A stretch of DNA of 64,000 nt from contig NZ_QOVM01000002.1 of the NCBI RefSeq assembly GCF_004104375.1, positions 496,001-560,000 on the forward strand. The letters are read 5' to 3'. The stretch's first letter is position 1, and each line of letters starts with the position of its first letter. Position numbers and translations under genes: made by a program. Below are positions 15,707 to 24,892 of this stretch, piece after piece. The notes under the pieces were generated by a model. That model did not search any database and was not told the origin of the DNA. It saw nothing but the letters and a program-made list of their open reading frames with translations. Source of the DNA: Leeuwenhoekiella aequorea (GTDB taxonomy: Bacteria > Bacteroidota > Bacteroidia > Flavobacteriales > Flavobacteriaceae).

Positions 15707-16792
15707 ATGTCAAAAAGCATTTTAAATAAAGAATCTCTGGATTTTCTTGAATCCTATTTAAATAATGCCGCACCTACCGGTTATGAGTGGGAAGGGCAAA
15801 AAATATGGATGAATTACCTTAAGCCATATGTAGACACGTTTATCACAGATAATTATGGTACTGCCGTAGGTGTTATTAATCCCGATGCTAAATACAAAGT
15901 TGTTATAGAAGGACACGCTGACGAAATTTCTTGGTATGTAAACTTTATAACAGACGACGGACTTATATACGTTATACGTAACGGCGGAAGTGATCATCAA
16001 ATTGCACCTTCTAAACTGGTTAACATTCATACTAAAAATGGTATTGTAAAAGGTGTGTTTGGATGGCCTGCTATTCATACACGAGATAAAAGTGATGAGA
16101 AAGCGCCTAAACTTGATAATATATTTATCGATACAGGTTGCAAAAATAAAGAGGAAGTTGAGAAGTTAGGTGTTCACGTAGGTTGCGTAATTACCTATCC
16201 AGATACCTTTACTATTCTTAATGGAGACAAATTTGTATGTCGTGCACTAGACAATCGTATGGGTGGTTTTATGATCGCTGAAGTAGCTCGTCTTTTAAAA
16301 GAAAATAGTAAAAAGCTTGATTTCGGATTATACATTGTTAATTCGGTACAGGAAGAAATAGGACTACGTGGTGCAGAAATGATTACACATACAATACAAC
16401 CTAACGTGGCTATTGTAACCGATGTAACTCACGATACGACCACACCTATGATAGAAATGAAGACAAACGGCCGAGCAGCAATAGGTGATGGCCCTGTAAT
16501 TTCTTACGCTCCGGCAATACAACAGAAATTACGAGATCTTATAATTGAGACTGCGGAAGAAAAAAATATTCCCTTTCAGCGATCTGCGTGCAGCCGTGCT
16601 ACAGGAACAGATACAGATGCCTTTGCATACAGCAATGGCGGCGTACCTTCAGCATTAATAAGTTTACCACTTCGTTATATGCATACTACTGTAGAAATGG
16701 TTCACCGAGATGATGTTGAGAATGTAATCAAAATGATTTACGAGAGCGTTCTTAAAATTAAAGATGGACAAAGTTTTAGCTATTTTGACTAG
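15707..16792 (+). CDS. M42 family metallopeptidase (glutamyl aminopeptidase-like)
   Basis: A di-zinc aminopeptidase of the M42/TET type, cytoplasmic and usually a dodecamer. The metal ligands are recognisable in order: GHADEIS near residue 67, RALDNRMGG near 180, the catalytic QEEIGLRGAE near 218, TDVTHD near 240, and LRYMHTTVEMV near 327. There is no signal peptide. At 361 residues the length is usual. A weak -7 box (TACTTTCG, 15684-15691) precedes the ATG. A terminator follows at 16819. Confidence 0.92.
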   Translation: MSKSILNKESLDFLESYLNNAAPTGYEWEGQKIWMNYLKPYVDTFITDNYGTAVGVINPDAKYKVVIEGHADEISWYVNFITDDGLIYVIRNGGSDHQIAPSKLVNIHTKNGIVKGVFGWPAIHTRDKSDEKAPKLDNIFIDTGCKNKEEVEKLGVHVGCVITYPDTFTILNGDKFVCRALDNRMGGFMIAEVARLLKENSKKLDFGLYIVNSVQEEIGLRGAEMITHTIQPNVAIVTDVTHDTTTPMIEMKTNGRAAIGDGPVISYAPAIQQKLRDLIIETAEEKNIPFQRSACSRATGTDTDAFAYSNGGVPSALISLPLRYMHTTVEMVHRDDVENVIKMIYESVLKIKDGQSFSYFD

Positions 16793-16818
16793 TTAAAATT
16801 ACCAGTAATTAAAATCTG

Positions 16819-16854
16819 AAATGTTCGGGTGGCAATCGTGTTATCCGAACATTT
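16819..16854 (+). terminator. Intrinsic terminator after M42 peptidase gene
   Basis: A 10-bp stem, AAATGTTCGG at 16819-16828 with CCGAACATTT at 16845-16854, followed by a T run to 16859. Confidence 0.88.
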
Positions 16855-16921
16855 TTTTTGTTTCATTTTTTTTGAATAGATATTTCACATTTTATTAGTA
16901 TAAATCATACAAAATTGCTTC

Positions 16922-16929
16922 TAAATTTG
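16922..16929 (+). promoter_or_regulatory. -7 box of topoisomerase IB gene (TAAATTTG)
   Basis: An exact TAnnTTTG match ending only five bases before ATG 16935. The expected transcription start would be at or next to the start codon, implying a nearly leaderless mRNA. No -33 TTG is seen at normal spacing. Confidence 0.45.
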
Positions 16930-16934
16930 GAATT

Positions 16935-18011
16935 ATGACCATAACAGAATCCAAATTAGAAAAATTACTTAAAAGTCCTGAAGAAGCAGCTCGTATTGCA
17001 GATCTTGTTTATGTAAAAGAGGAACACCTCACTATTTGCAGAAAGAAAAAAGGTAAAGGATTTACGTACTGCAAAGATGATAAAATCATCAAATCTAAGC
17101 CTGTACTTAATCGTATTAATAAACTGGTAATACCTCCAGCCTGGCAAGATGTTCTAATTTCTGAACCATCAAATGGTCACTTGCAAGTTGTAGGTCGCGA
17201 TGATAAAGATCGTAGAGTATATCTGTATCACGAGACTTGGAATAAACTACGTAACGAGACAAAGTTTTTAAAACTTGCCTCGTTTGCTAACATCTTACCT
17301 CAACTGCGTAAGCAGGTAGATAAAGATCTAGATGAGGTGCAAATGACCCAGCGCAAGGTGCTTGCTCTTGTTATACGATTAATGGAAGAAACCCATATAC
17401 GTGTAGGTAACGCTTGCTACGCAAAACGCAATCAAACCTATGGTCTTTCCACACTACGTACTCGACACGTAAAAACTACAGAAAGTGATATTAGATTTGA
17501 ATTTGTAGGAAAAAAGGGAAAAGAGCATAAAATTAAAATCACAGATCCCGAGCTTATAGATCTTGTAAATCAATGTGAAGAAATACCAGGCTGGGATCTA
17601 TTTCAGTTTTATGATGAAGCAGGAGTTAAACATCATATTGACAGTGGTATGGTAAATGACTATATACACGAATTAAGTGGAGACTTATTTTCAGCTAAAG
17701 ACTTTAGAACTTGGGGAGCCACGAAAATCTTTTTTGAGTCGTTGAGAGAAAGTGGTTATGTTTCCGAAGAAAAACAAAATGCTAAGAATATCCTTACTGC
17801 TTATGATGCTGCAGCTAAAGGCTTAGGAAATACCCGCAGTGTTTGTAAAAGCTACTATGTACATCCAGTAATTCCGGAAGCGTATGCAGATGGCTCAATC
17901 ACAACATATTTTGATAAGGTTGATAAAGTAAAACTGAAGCCAAACTCATTTATTTCTAAAACTGAAACTGTTATTACAGAAATGCTGGGAGATTACGAGA
18001 TTAGTTTATAG
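16935..18011 (+). CDS. DNA topoisomerase IB (poxvirus/eukaryotic type)
   Basis: Relaxes supercoils by a 3'-phosphotyrosine single-strand break. The 358-residue protein has the N-terminal domain with LVIPPAWQDVLI and GHLQVVGRDDKDRRVYLYH, then the catalytic domain: the arginine motif THIRVGNACYAKRNQTYGLSTL (read as HIRVGN, then YGLSTL), KDFRTWGAT, and the nucleophile region with KSYYVHP, where Tyr308 is the likely active residue. It matches the compact bacterial TopIB family and lacks the eukaryotic N-terminal extensions. Distribution in bacteria is patchy. It stands alone between the M42 gene and uvrA. Confidence 0.92.
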   Translation: MTITESKLEKLLKSPEEAARIADLVYVKEEHLTICRKKKGKGFTYCKDDKIIKSKPVLNRINKLVIPPAWQDVLISEPSNGHLQVVGRDDKDRRVYLYHETWNKLRNETKFLKLASFANILPQLRKQVDKDLDEVQMTQRKVLALVIRLMEETHIRVGNACYAKRNQTYGLSTLRTRHVKTTESDIRFEFVGKKGKEHKIKITDPELIDLVNQCEEIPGWDLFQFYDEAGVKHHIDSGMVNDYIHELSGDLFSAKDFRTWGATKIFFESLRESGYVSEEKQNAKNILTAYDAAAKGLGNTRSVCKSYYVHPVIPEAYADGSITTYFDKVDKVKLKPNSFISKTETVITEMLGDYEISL

Positions 18012-18177
18012 TTTCTTATTTAATATCTACACGATTTTGAATACTGAGTTTAAAAAATGTAAAGGTCACTACATAACTTTATACACTTCAATTTAAATTG
18101 AAATACTACAGCAATTTATTAGGTTTTTTTTAAGGCTACGACCACCTCCCTTTTTTCAATTTTTGACTCATTTACAG

Positions 18178-18185
18178 TACCTTTG
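18178..18185 (+). promoter_or_regulatory. -7 box of uvrA (TACCTTTG)
   Basis: An exact TAnnTTTG match. Transcription would start near 18190, on top of the TTG at 18191, so the ATG at 18203 is the better start for uvrA. Confidence 0.5.
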
Positions 18186-18202
18186 CACACTTGAAAAAGA
18201 AA

Positions 18203-21034
18203 ATGGCAGAAACACAAGAATACATTGAGGTTTATGGGGCAAGAGCTCATAACTTAAAGAATATAGATGTCCAGATTCCCCGAGAAAAATTAGTCGTTAT
18301 TACAGGACTTTCAGGTAGTGGCAAAAGTTCGCTCGCATTTGATACGATATATGCAGAAGGGCAACGCCGTTATATAGAAACGTTCTCGGCTTATGCACGA
18401 CAATTTTTGGGCGGGCTAGAGCGTCCCGATGTTGACCAAATACAAGGTCTTTCACCCGTAATTGCAATTGAACAAAAAACGACTAGTAAAAGTCCGCGGT
18501 CTACTGTAGGTACCATTACAGAAATTTATGACTTTTTGCGTCTTCTCTTTGCTCGAGCAAGTGATGCGTATAGCTTTGAGACCGGCGAGAAAATGGTTAG
18601 CTATAGTGATGATCAAATTAAAGATCTTATAAAATCTGAATATAATGGTAAGCGAGTAAATGTTCTGGCTCCTGTAATTAGAAGTCGAAAGGGACATTAC
18701 CGCGAACTATTTGAACAAATTGCCAAACAGGGATTTGTTAAAGTTAGAGTGGACGGAGCGGTCAAGGATATCGAGAAAGGAATGAAAATTGACCGGTACA
18801 AGGTGCACGATATTGAGATCGTTATCGACCGGTTAAAAATTGAAGATGATAAGGATCTTGACAAGCGTCTGATGGAAACCATTAATACTGCGATGTATCA
18901 CGGTGAAGATGTGATGATGATTTTAGACCATGATTCTAATGAAGCACGCTATTTTAGCCGAAGCCTTATGTGCCCTACCTCAGGTATATCATATCCGAAT
19001 CCTGAACCTAATAATTTCTCATTTAATTCGCCTAAAGGTGCTTGTCCTAATTGTAATGGGATTGGAGAATTACGCGTAGTAAACATCGATAAAATAATTC
19101 CAGATCCTAAACTTTCAATAAAAGCGGGTGGTCTAGCTCCGCACGGTACTCAAAAAAGTAATTGGATTTTTAAACAACTTGAGATTATTGCGCAACGGTT
19201 CGATTTTAAATTAACAGATCCTATTAGTGCTATTCCAAAAGCGGCTTTAGATATGATTCTCTACGGCGGTAATGAAAAATTCACAGTAGATTCTAAAGCA
19301 CTCGGTGTAAGCCGAAGTTATAAAATAGACTTTGAAGGAGTTGCGAAGTTTATTGAAAGTACTTACGAGAATAATGATTCCGCATCCTTAAAAAGATGGG
19401 CTAAGGAATATATGGAAAAAGTAGAATGTCCGGTTTGTGAAGGCTCACGCTTACGCAAAGAGTCACTTTACTTTAGAGTTCACGGTAAAAATATCGCAGA
19501 GCTTTCAAATATGGACATTCTAGAGCTCGCAGCTTGGTTTAGAAATGTAGAACCTAATCTTTCAGAAAAACAAACCGCTATTGCGACTGAAATTTTAAAA
19601 GAAATTAATGCCAGGCTTCAGTTTCTTGTAGATGTAGGTCTCACGTATTTAAGCCTTAATCGTAGTTCAAAATCATTATCTGGTGGTGAAGCACAACGTA
19701 TACGTCTAGCTACCCAAATAGGATCTCAGCTAGTGGGTGTGCTTTATATTCTTGACGAACCAAGCATAGGTTTGCACCAGCGAGATAATGAGAAGCTAAT
19801 AAATTCGTTAGTTGCTCTTCGTGATTTAGGCAATTCGGTGCTTGTTGTGGAGCACGATAAGGATATGATTGAGCGAGCAGATTATGTTATCGATATAGGT
19901 CCTTTTGCTGGAAAGCACGGAGGCGAAATTATAAGTGAAGGCACACCTAAATCTTTACTTAAACAACATACCTTAACCGCTCAATATATTAATGGTGAGA
20001 AAGAAATAGCTGTACCTGAAAAGCGCAGAAAAGGAAACGGCAAATCAATTGTACTCAAAGGAGCTACTGGTAATAATCTGAAAAATGTGAATGTCACGTT
20101 TCCTTTAGGAAAAATGATTGTTGTTACAGGTGTTTCCGGTAGTGGTAAATCTACACTCATAAACGAGACCTTATATCCTATTATGAATGCGCATTATTTT
20201 AACGGTGTAAAAAAACCGGCGCCATATAAAAGTATCAAAGGTCTTGATGAATGTGATAAAGTAATAGACATTAATCAATCTCCTATAGGCCGTACACCAC
20301 GCTCAAATCCTGCGACATATACAGGAGTTTTTGGAGAAATTCGCAGTCTCTTTGCAAAAATACCCGAATCCCTAATTAGAGGATACAAGCCCGGACGCTT
20401 TAGTTTTAATGTTGCTGGTGGCCGTTGTGAGACTTGTAAAGGTGGTGGTTTACGAGTTATCGAAATGAATTTCTTGCCAGATGTTTACGTAGAATGTGAG
20501 ACATGTCACGGAAAACGTTTCAATAGAGAAACCTTAGAGATTAGATATAAAGGGAAAAGTATTGCTGATGTGCTTGAAATGACGATTGATGAAGCGGTCC
20601 CATTCTTTGAGCATATTCCTAAAATATATCGTAAAGTAAAAACTATACAAGATGTAGGTCTTGGGTATATTTCATTGGGACAGCAATCTACAACCCTATC
20701 TGGTGGAGAGGCACAACGTATTAAACTGGCTACCGAATTATCAAAAAGAGATACCGGTAATACGTTCTACATACTTGATGAACCTACCACAGGATTGCAT
20801 TTTGAAGATGTACGTATTTTAATGGACGTATTAAATCGACTTACCGACAAAGGAAATACAATGCTAATTATTGAACATAATATGGATGTAATAAAACTTG
20901 CAGATCATATTATCGATATAGGATATGAAGGAGGAAAAAATGGAGGCAAACTTGTAGCTAAGGGTACTCCCGAAGAAGTAGCTAAAGATAAAAAGAGTTA
21001 TACAGCTCAGTTTTTGAAGAAAGAGCTAAATTAG
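18203..21034 (+). CDS. uvrA: Excinuclease ABC subunit A
   Basis: Damage-recognition ATPase of nucleotide excision repair. Two ABC modules are present: Walker [14 protein letters not shown] near residue 32 and [13 protein letters not shown] near 646. The signature motifs are [13 protein letters not shown] and [13 protein letters not shown], with [10 protein letters not shown] and [10 protein letters not shown] after them. Two zinc modules are visible, a CPNCNG pair near 285 and CETCKGGG with CETCHGKR near 745-775. With the ATG at 18203 it is 943 residues ([20 protein letters not shown]). The LOG-family gene follows 34 bases downstream on the likely same transcript. Confidence 0.97.
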   Translation: MAETQEYIEVYGARAHNLKNIDVQIPREKLVVITGLSGSGKSSLAFDTIYAEGQRRYIETFSAYARQFLGGLERPDVDQIQGLSPVIAIEQKTTSKSPRSTVGTITEIYDFLRLLFARASDAYSFETGEKMVSYSDDQIKDLIKSEYNGKRVNVLAPVIRSRKGHYRELFEQIAKQGFVKVRVDGAVKDIEKGMKIDRYKVHDIEIVIDRLKIEDDKDLDKRLMETINTAMYHGEDVMMILDHDSNEARYFSRSLMCPTSGISYPNPEPNNFSFNSPKGACPNCNGIGELRVVNIDKIIPDPKLSIKAGGLAPHGTQKSNWIFKQLEIIAQRFDFKLTDPISAIPKAALDMILYGGNEKFTVDSKALGVSRSYKIDFEGVAKFIESTYENNDSASLKRWAKEYMEKVECPVCEGSRLRKESLYFRVHGKNIAELSNMDILELAAWFRNVEPNLSEKQTAIATEILKEINARLQFLVDVGLTYLSLNRSSKSLSGGEAQRIRLATQIGSQLVGVLYILDEPSIGLHQRDNEKLINSLVALRDLGNSVLVVEHDKDMIERADYVIDIGPFAGKHGGEIISEGTPKSLLKQHTLTAQYINGEKEIAVPEKRRKGNGKSIVLKGATGNNLKNVNVTFPLGKMIVVTGVSGSGKSTLINETLYPIMNAHYFNGVKKPAPYKSIKGLDECDKVIDINQSPIGRTPRSNPATYTGVFGEIRSLFAKIPESLIRGYKPGRFSFNVAGGRCETCKGGGLRVIEMNFLPDVYVECETCHGKRFNRETLEIRYKGKSIADVLEMTIDEAVPFFEHIPKIYRKVKTIQDVGLGYISLGQQSTTLSGGEAQRIKLATELSKRDTGNTFYILDEPTTGLHFEDVRILMDVLNRLTDKGNTMLIIEHNMDVIKLADHIIDIGYEGGKNGGKLVAKGTPEEVAKDKKSYTAQFLKKELN

Positions 21035-21068
21035 AACACTTCCTAAACAATAAAATCAAACTCTATAT

Positions 21069-21758
21069 ATGAGAAATGAAAACAAGCCTAAGGGCTGGAA
21101 TGAGATTAAAACAAATGATTCTTGGGCCCTATTTAAAATTATGGGCGAATTTGTAAGCGGTTTTGAAAAACTAAGTAGAATAGGACCTTGTGTTTCTATA
21201 TTCGGAAGCGCGCGTACAAAACCAGATCAAAAATATTATAAACTGGCTGTAGATATTGCAGAGAAAATTGTTGATAATGGTTATGGTGTAATTACTGGCG
21301 GAGGTCCCGGAATAATGGAGGCCGGAAACAAAGGTGCTCACTTAGCCGGTGGAACTTCAGTAGGATTAAATATTGACCTTCCCTTTGAACAGCACGATAA
21401 CCCATATATCGATGCAGATAAAAGTATAGACTTCGACTATTTTTTCGTTAGAAAAGTAATGTTTGTAAAATACTCTCAGGGCTTTGTTGTGCTTCCAGGA
21501 GGTTTTGGAACTTTAGATGAATTATTTGAAGCAATCACCCTAATTCAAACCCATAAGATCGATAAGTTTCCTATCATTCTGGTAGGTACCGATTTCTGGA
21601 AAGATCTATTAGCCTGGATACGTACTACCCTACTTGATTCTTTTAAAAATATAAGTGACGCAGACGTAGATTTAATTTATCTGGTAGATACAGCAGATGA
21701 GGTTTTAGAAGTTCTAAATAACTTCTATAACGAATATGAGTTAAGTCCTAATTTTTAA
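21069..21758 (+). CDS. LOG family protein (TIGR00730, cytokinin riboside monophosphate phosphoribohydrolase-like)
   Basis: A Rossmann-fold protein of the LOG/lysine-decarboxylase-like family, which cleaves the base from nucleoside 5'-monophosphates. The phosphate-binding motif GGGPGIMEAGNKGA lies near residues 77-90 and the family's catalytic PGGFGTLDELFE near 140-151. 229 residues fits the longer bacterial type. The annotation lysine decarboxylase is historical and not supported. It lies just after uvrA, and a hairpin terminator follows. Confidence 0.85.
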   Translation: MRNENKPKGWNEIKTNDSWALFKIMGEFVSGFEKLSRIGPCVSIFGSARTKPDQKYYKLAVDIAEKIVDNGYGVITGGGPGIMEAGNKGAHLAGGTSVGLNIDLPFEQHDNPYIDADKSIDFDYFFVRKVMFVKYSQGFVVLPGGFGTLDELFEAITLIQTHKIDKFPIILVGTDFWKDLLAWIRTTLLDSFKNISDADVDLIYLVDTADEVLEVLNNFYNEYELSPNF

Positions 21759-21775
21759 TTTGTAATTAAAAAACC

Positions 21776-21823
21776 AAAAAGACAGCATTTGCGTTAAGTA
21801 TGTACGTACTTAACGCAGTCTTT
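21776..21823 (+). terminator. Hairpin terminator after the LOG gene
   Basis: A perfect 10-bp arm pair, GCGTTAAGTA at 21791-21800 and TACTTAACGC at 21807-21816, around a 6-base loop. Outer AAAAGAC and GTCTTTT can extend the stem past a bulge and supply the T tract. Confidence 0.7.
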
Positions 21824-21875
21824 TAACGCATATTCAATTATCCCCTAATTTGACAATTCCTCAATACATCAACTT

Positions 21876-24707
21876 ATGAAGACGTTTTTAAAAACGCTTC
21901 TATTTACACTCCTTCTACTTCCAATAGCATTGGTAGCACAGAACCGTATAAATATATCTGCACGATTATATGAGGATACAAAAACACTTGTGATCCAGCA
22001 AGAAATTTTCTTCGTAAATACATCTGAAGATTCACTAGAGACGCTTTTCTTTAATGACTGGGCAAATAGTTTTGCTTCAAAACAATCTAAGCTCGCTAAA
22101 CGGTTTGCCGAAAATTACGATCGTAGATTTCATCTAGCATCAACTGAAGCCCGAGGTAGTACTAAAATAAAATCTATTTCTGACTCTCAATATCAATTAT
22201 TAGATTTTAAACGAGTCAAAAAATCTGAAGATATTTTAGAAGTCAAATTAAAAGATGCTCTACCTCCCGGTGAAACGCAACAGATCTTTTTGAATTATGA
22301 AATACATATTCCAGATGCACGGTTTACAGGGTATGGAGCGTTAGATGATGGAGATTTTAATCTTAAATATTGGTTTATAGCTCCAGCTGTTTATGATGGA
22401 AGCTGGCAGTATTATAGCAACAAGAATCTCGACGATCTTTATATGGTCCCTACCGACTTTAGTATTGATATTTCGTTTAAAAAAGATTATTTACTCATAA
22501 ACGAACTCAAGCAGAAACTAAATAAGATTACTGAAAGCTCTGAATACAAAACGGTCCATCTCGAAGGTGATAATAGAAATAATACTACAATATACTTCAG
22601 ACAAAATTCAGATTTTCTAGAAACTGAAACCGATGCGGTTACGGTCATAACTAACATTAGCAACTCAAAAGTTATACCCGAAAGAGAATCATTAATCATC
22701 GATAAAGTTATAGGGTACTTAGATAAAAATCTAGGAGATTACCCGTTTGAGAAACTGGTGATTTCAAATATTGATTACAAAGAAAATCCGGTTTATGGTT
22801 TAAATCAATTACCCGATTTTTTCAGTCCGTTTCCTGAGGATTTTAAATATGAATTAAAAATTTTAAAAACAGCAATTAACAACTACGTTGACCGTACATT
22901 ATTTATAAATCCCAGAAAAGATAAATGGGTCGCAGATGCTGTAAAGATGAATATAATGATGCGGTATATGGATGATTTTTATCCTAAATTAAAAGTACTA
23001 GGAACATTAAATCGTTACTGGATCGCACGGCAATTTAATATCTCAAAATTAGAATTTAATGATCAATATAATTTGCTGTACATGCATATGGCACGTTTAA
23101 ATCTTGATCAGTCTTTAGACACACCTAAAGATTCCTTAATTAAATTTAATGTAAATATTGCAAATGCTTACAAGGCTGCCAGTGGTGTCAACTATCTTTC
23201 AGAATACCTTTCAGACACACTTATAAATAACAGCATTAGGGAATTTTATAATGAAAATCAGTTAAAGCTCACCAATCCCGGTATTCTAGAATCTAAAATA
23301 AAATCCAAGACTACTGAGAACTTAGATTGGTTTTTTAATGATTTTATAAAAACCCGAAAAAATATTGATTTTAAGTTCAATGAAGTCCATAAAAATGGTG
23401 ATTCATTGACTATTCAGCTACGCAATAAAACCGGTATTTTGGTCCCTATTCCAGTATACGGAATGCAGGGCGATTCAATCGTTTCTAAAAGCTGGGTTAA
23501 GGGATTTAAAAAGGAAAAAGAAATTTCTATTTCTGCTGAAAATATAGATCGGGTTGCAATTAATGCAGAAGGATTTGTTCCCGAATACAATAGACGTAAT
23601 AATTACAAAAAAATCAATCCATTTTTAGGTATAAATAAACCTTTTCAATTTAAATTGTTTCAGGACATTGAAGATCCTTCTAAAAATCAGGTATTCTTTA
23701 TGCCGGTAGCAGAATATAATTTCTATGATGGTTTAAAGTTGGGTGCTAAAATGTATAATAAAACCTTATTATCTAAGAATTTTAGTTACAAAATAGAGCC
23801 TCAGTATGGTTTTAAATCAGATAAAGTTACAGGAAGCGCAGGCTTTACATATACTCAAAATTTAGAGGAAGGCAATCTCTTCGCAATACGCTATGGCATG
23901 TCTGGAGCTCTTTCCTCCTATGCGCCAGATGCACTTTATAAAAGATATTCCCCATTTATCACCTTTGCCTTTAGACCCGATGATTTTAGATCAGATAAAC
24001 GCCAGTATCTTACTGTTCGTAACATAAACGTGTATAGAGATGAGTCTAACTTTATAAGCAATGAAGACCCCAATTATAGTGTCTTTAATGTACAATACTC
24101 AAACAATAGTCCTGGAGTGATAAATGCCTTAAGCTGGAACACTGACTTTCAACTAGCTCAAAAATTTAGCAAGCTTTCAATGACCGCAAAATACCGCAAA
24201 GTCTTTTTAAACAACAGACAATTTGATCTGCGGTTTTTTGGTGGGACGTTTCTTTATAACGATACCCGTTCAGACGGGGATTATTTCAGTTTTGCAACAG
24301 ATAGACCTACAGATTATTTATTTAACTATAATTATTATGGACGATCTGAGAGCAGCGGTTTATTTAGTCAGCAATTGATCTTAGCAGAGGGTGGTTTTAA
24401 ATCACAGTTAGATACACCTTTTGGAAATCAGTGGCTAACCTCAATTAACACCAGCACAACGTTATGGAATTTTATTCATGGTTATGTAGATGTAGGTTTG
24501 ATTAAAAATCAGGGAGATCCTGCTCGTTTTTTATACGATAGTGGGATACGTACGGTTTTAGTAGAAGATTACTTTGAGATTTTTCTACCTATTCATTCTT
24601 CAAACGGCTGGGAATTAGGACAAAAGAACTACGATCAAAAGATACGTTTCATTGTAACTTTAGATATAGGCACAATGCTAAGTCTATTTACCCGAAAATG
24701 GTATTAA
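21876..24707 (+). CDS. M1 peptidase-like exported protein with degenerate active site and C-terminal beta-barrel-like region
   Basis: A 943-residue protein with a signal peptide (…LLLLPIALVA, then QN). The first half resembles the N-terminal and gluzincin regions of M1 aminopeptidases: bowl-like beta-sheet start, DARFTGYGALDDGDF, and a catalytic-like region. The exopeptidase GAMEN motif is replaced by PVYGLNQLP near residue 305, and no HExxH zinc motif occurs; the expected place near 355 reads WVADAVKMNIMMRYMDDFY. From about residue 585 the sequence turns into aromatic alternating strands with the pattern of an outer-membrane barrel, ending in RKWY. I infer a surface protein that is not a working peptidase. 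It is monocistronic. Confidence 0.6.
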   Translation: MKTFLKTLLFTLLLLPIALVAQNRINISARLYEDTKTLVIQQEIFFVNTSEDSLETLFFNDWANSFASKQSKLAKRFAENYDRRFHLASTEARGSTKIKSISDSQYQLLDFKRVKKSEDILEVKLKDALPPGETQQIFLNYEIHIPDARFTGYGALDDGDFNLKYWFIAPAVYDGSWQYYSNKNLDDLYMVPTDFSIDISFKKDYLLINELKQKLNKITESSEYKTVHLEGDNRNNTTIYFRQNSDFLETETDAVTVITNISNSKVIPERESLIIDKVIGYLDKNLGDYPFEKLVISNIDYKENPVYGLNQLPDFFSPFPEDFKYELKILKTAINNYVDRTLFINPRKDKWVADAVKMNIMMRYMDDFYPKLKVLGTLNRYWIARQFNISKLEFNDQYNLLYMHMARLNLDQSLDTPKDSLIKFNVNIANAYKAASGVNYLSEYLSDTLINNSIREFYNENQLKLTNPGILESKIKSKTTENLDWFFNDFIKTRKNIDFKFNEVHKNGDSLTIQLRNKTGILVPIPVYGMQGDSIVSKSWVKGFKKEKEISISAENIDRVAINAEGFVPEYNRRNNYKKINPFLGINKPFQFKLFQDIEDPSKNQVFFMPVAEYNFYDGLKLGAKMYNKTLLSKNFSYKIEPQYGFKSDKVTGSAGFTYTQNLEEGNLFAIRYGMSGALSSYAPDALYKRYSPFITFAFRPDDFRSDKRQYLTVRNINVYRDESNFISNEDPNYSVFNVQYSNNSPGVINALSWNTDFQLAQKFSKLSMTAKYRKVFLNNRQFDLRFFGGTFLYNDTRSDGDYFSFATDRPTDYLFNYNYYGRSESSGLFSQQLILAEGGFKSQLDTPFGNQWLTSINTSTTLWNFIHGYVDVGLIKNQGDPARFLYDSGIRTVLVEDYFEIFLPIHSSNGWELGQKNYDQKIRFIVTLDIGTMLSLFTRKWY

Positions 24708-24843
24708 GCGTTTTGAGATATCCGAACGCCTTGGTTATTTAAATAAATTCAGTAAACCCTAATAATTATTGCTGATTATTGAAAGACCCGTAATTAAATG
24801 GGCTTTTATTAAAATATTATCATTTTATTACGAAATTATTGAA

Positions 24844-24874
24844 TTGTGTTTAACGGGTTTTTTCCTTATTTTTG
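24844..24874 (+). promoter_or_regulatory. Bacteroidota promoter TTG-N20-TATTTTTG for the E1 gene
   Basis: TTG at 24844-24846 and TATTTTTG at 24867-24874 are separated by 20 bases, the spacing of the Bacteroidota primary promoter. The box ends 18 bases before the ATG at 24893. Confidence 0.65.
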
Positions 24875-24892
24875 TGAAAATTCATTCAATAT

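Noticed and set aside
21069-21758. Lysine decarboxylase
   Set aside because: The PGGFGTLDE motif belongs to LOG-type phosphoribohydrolases; there is no PLP-binding site.
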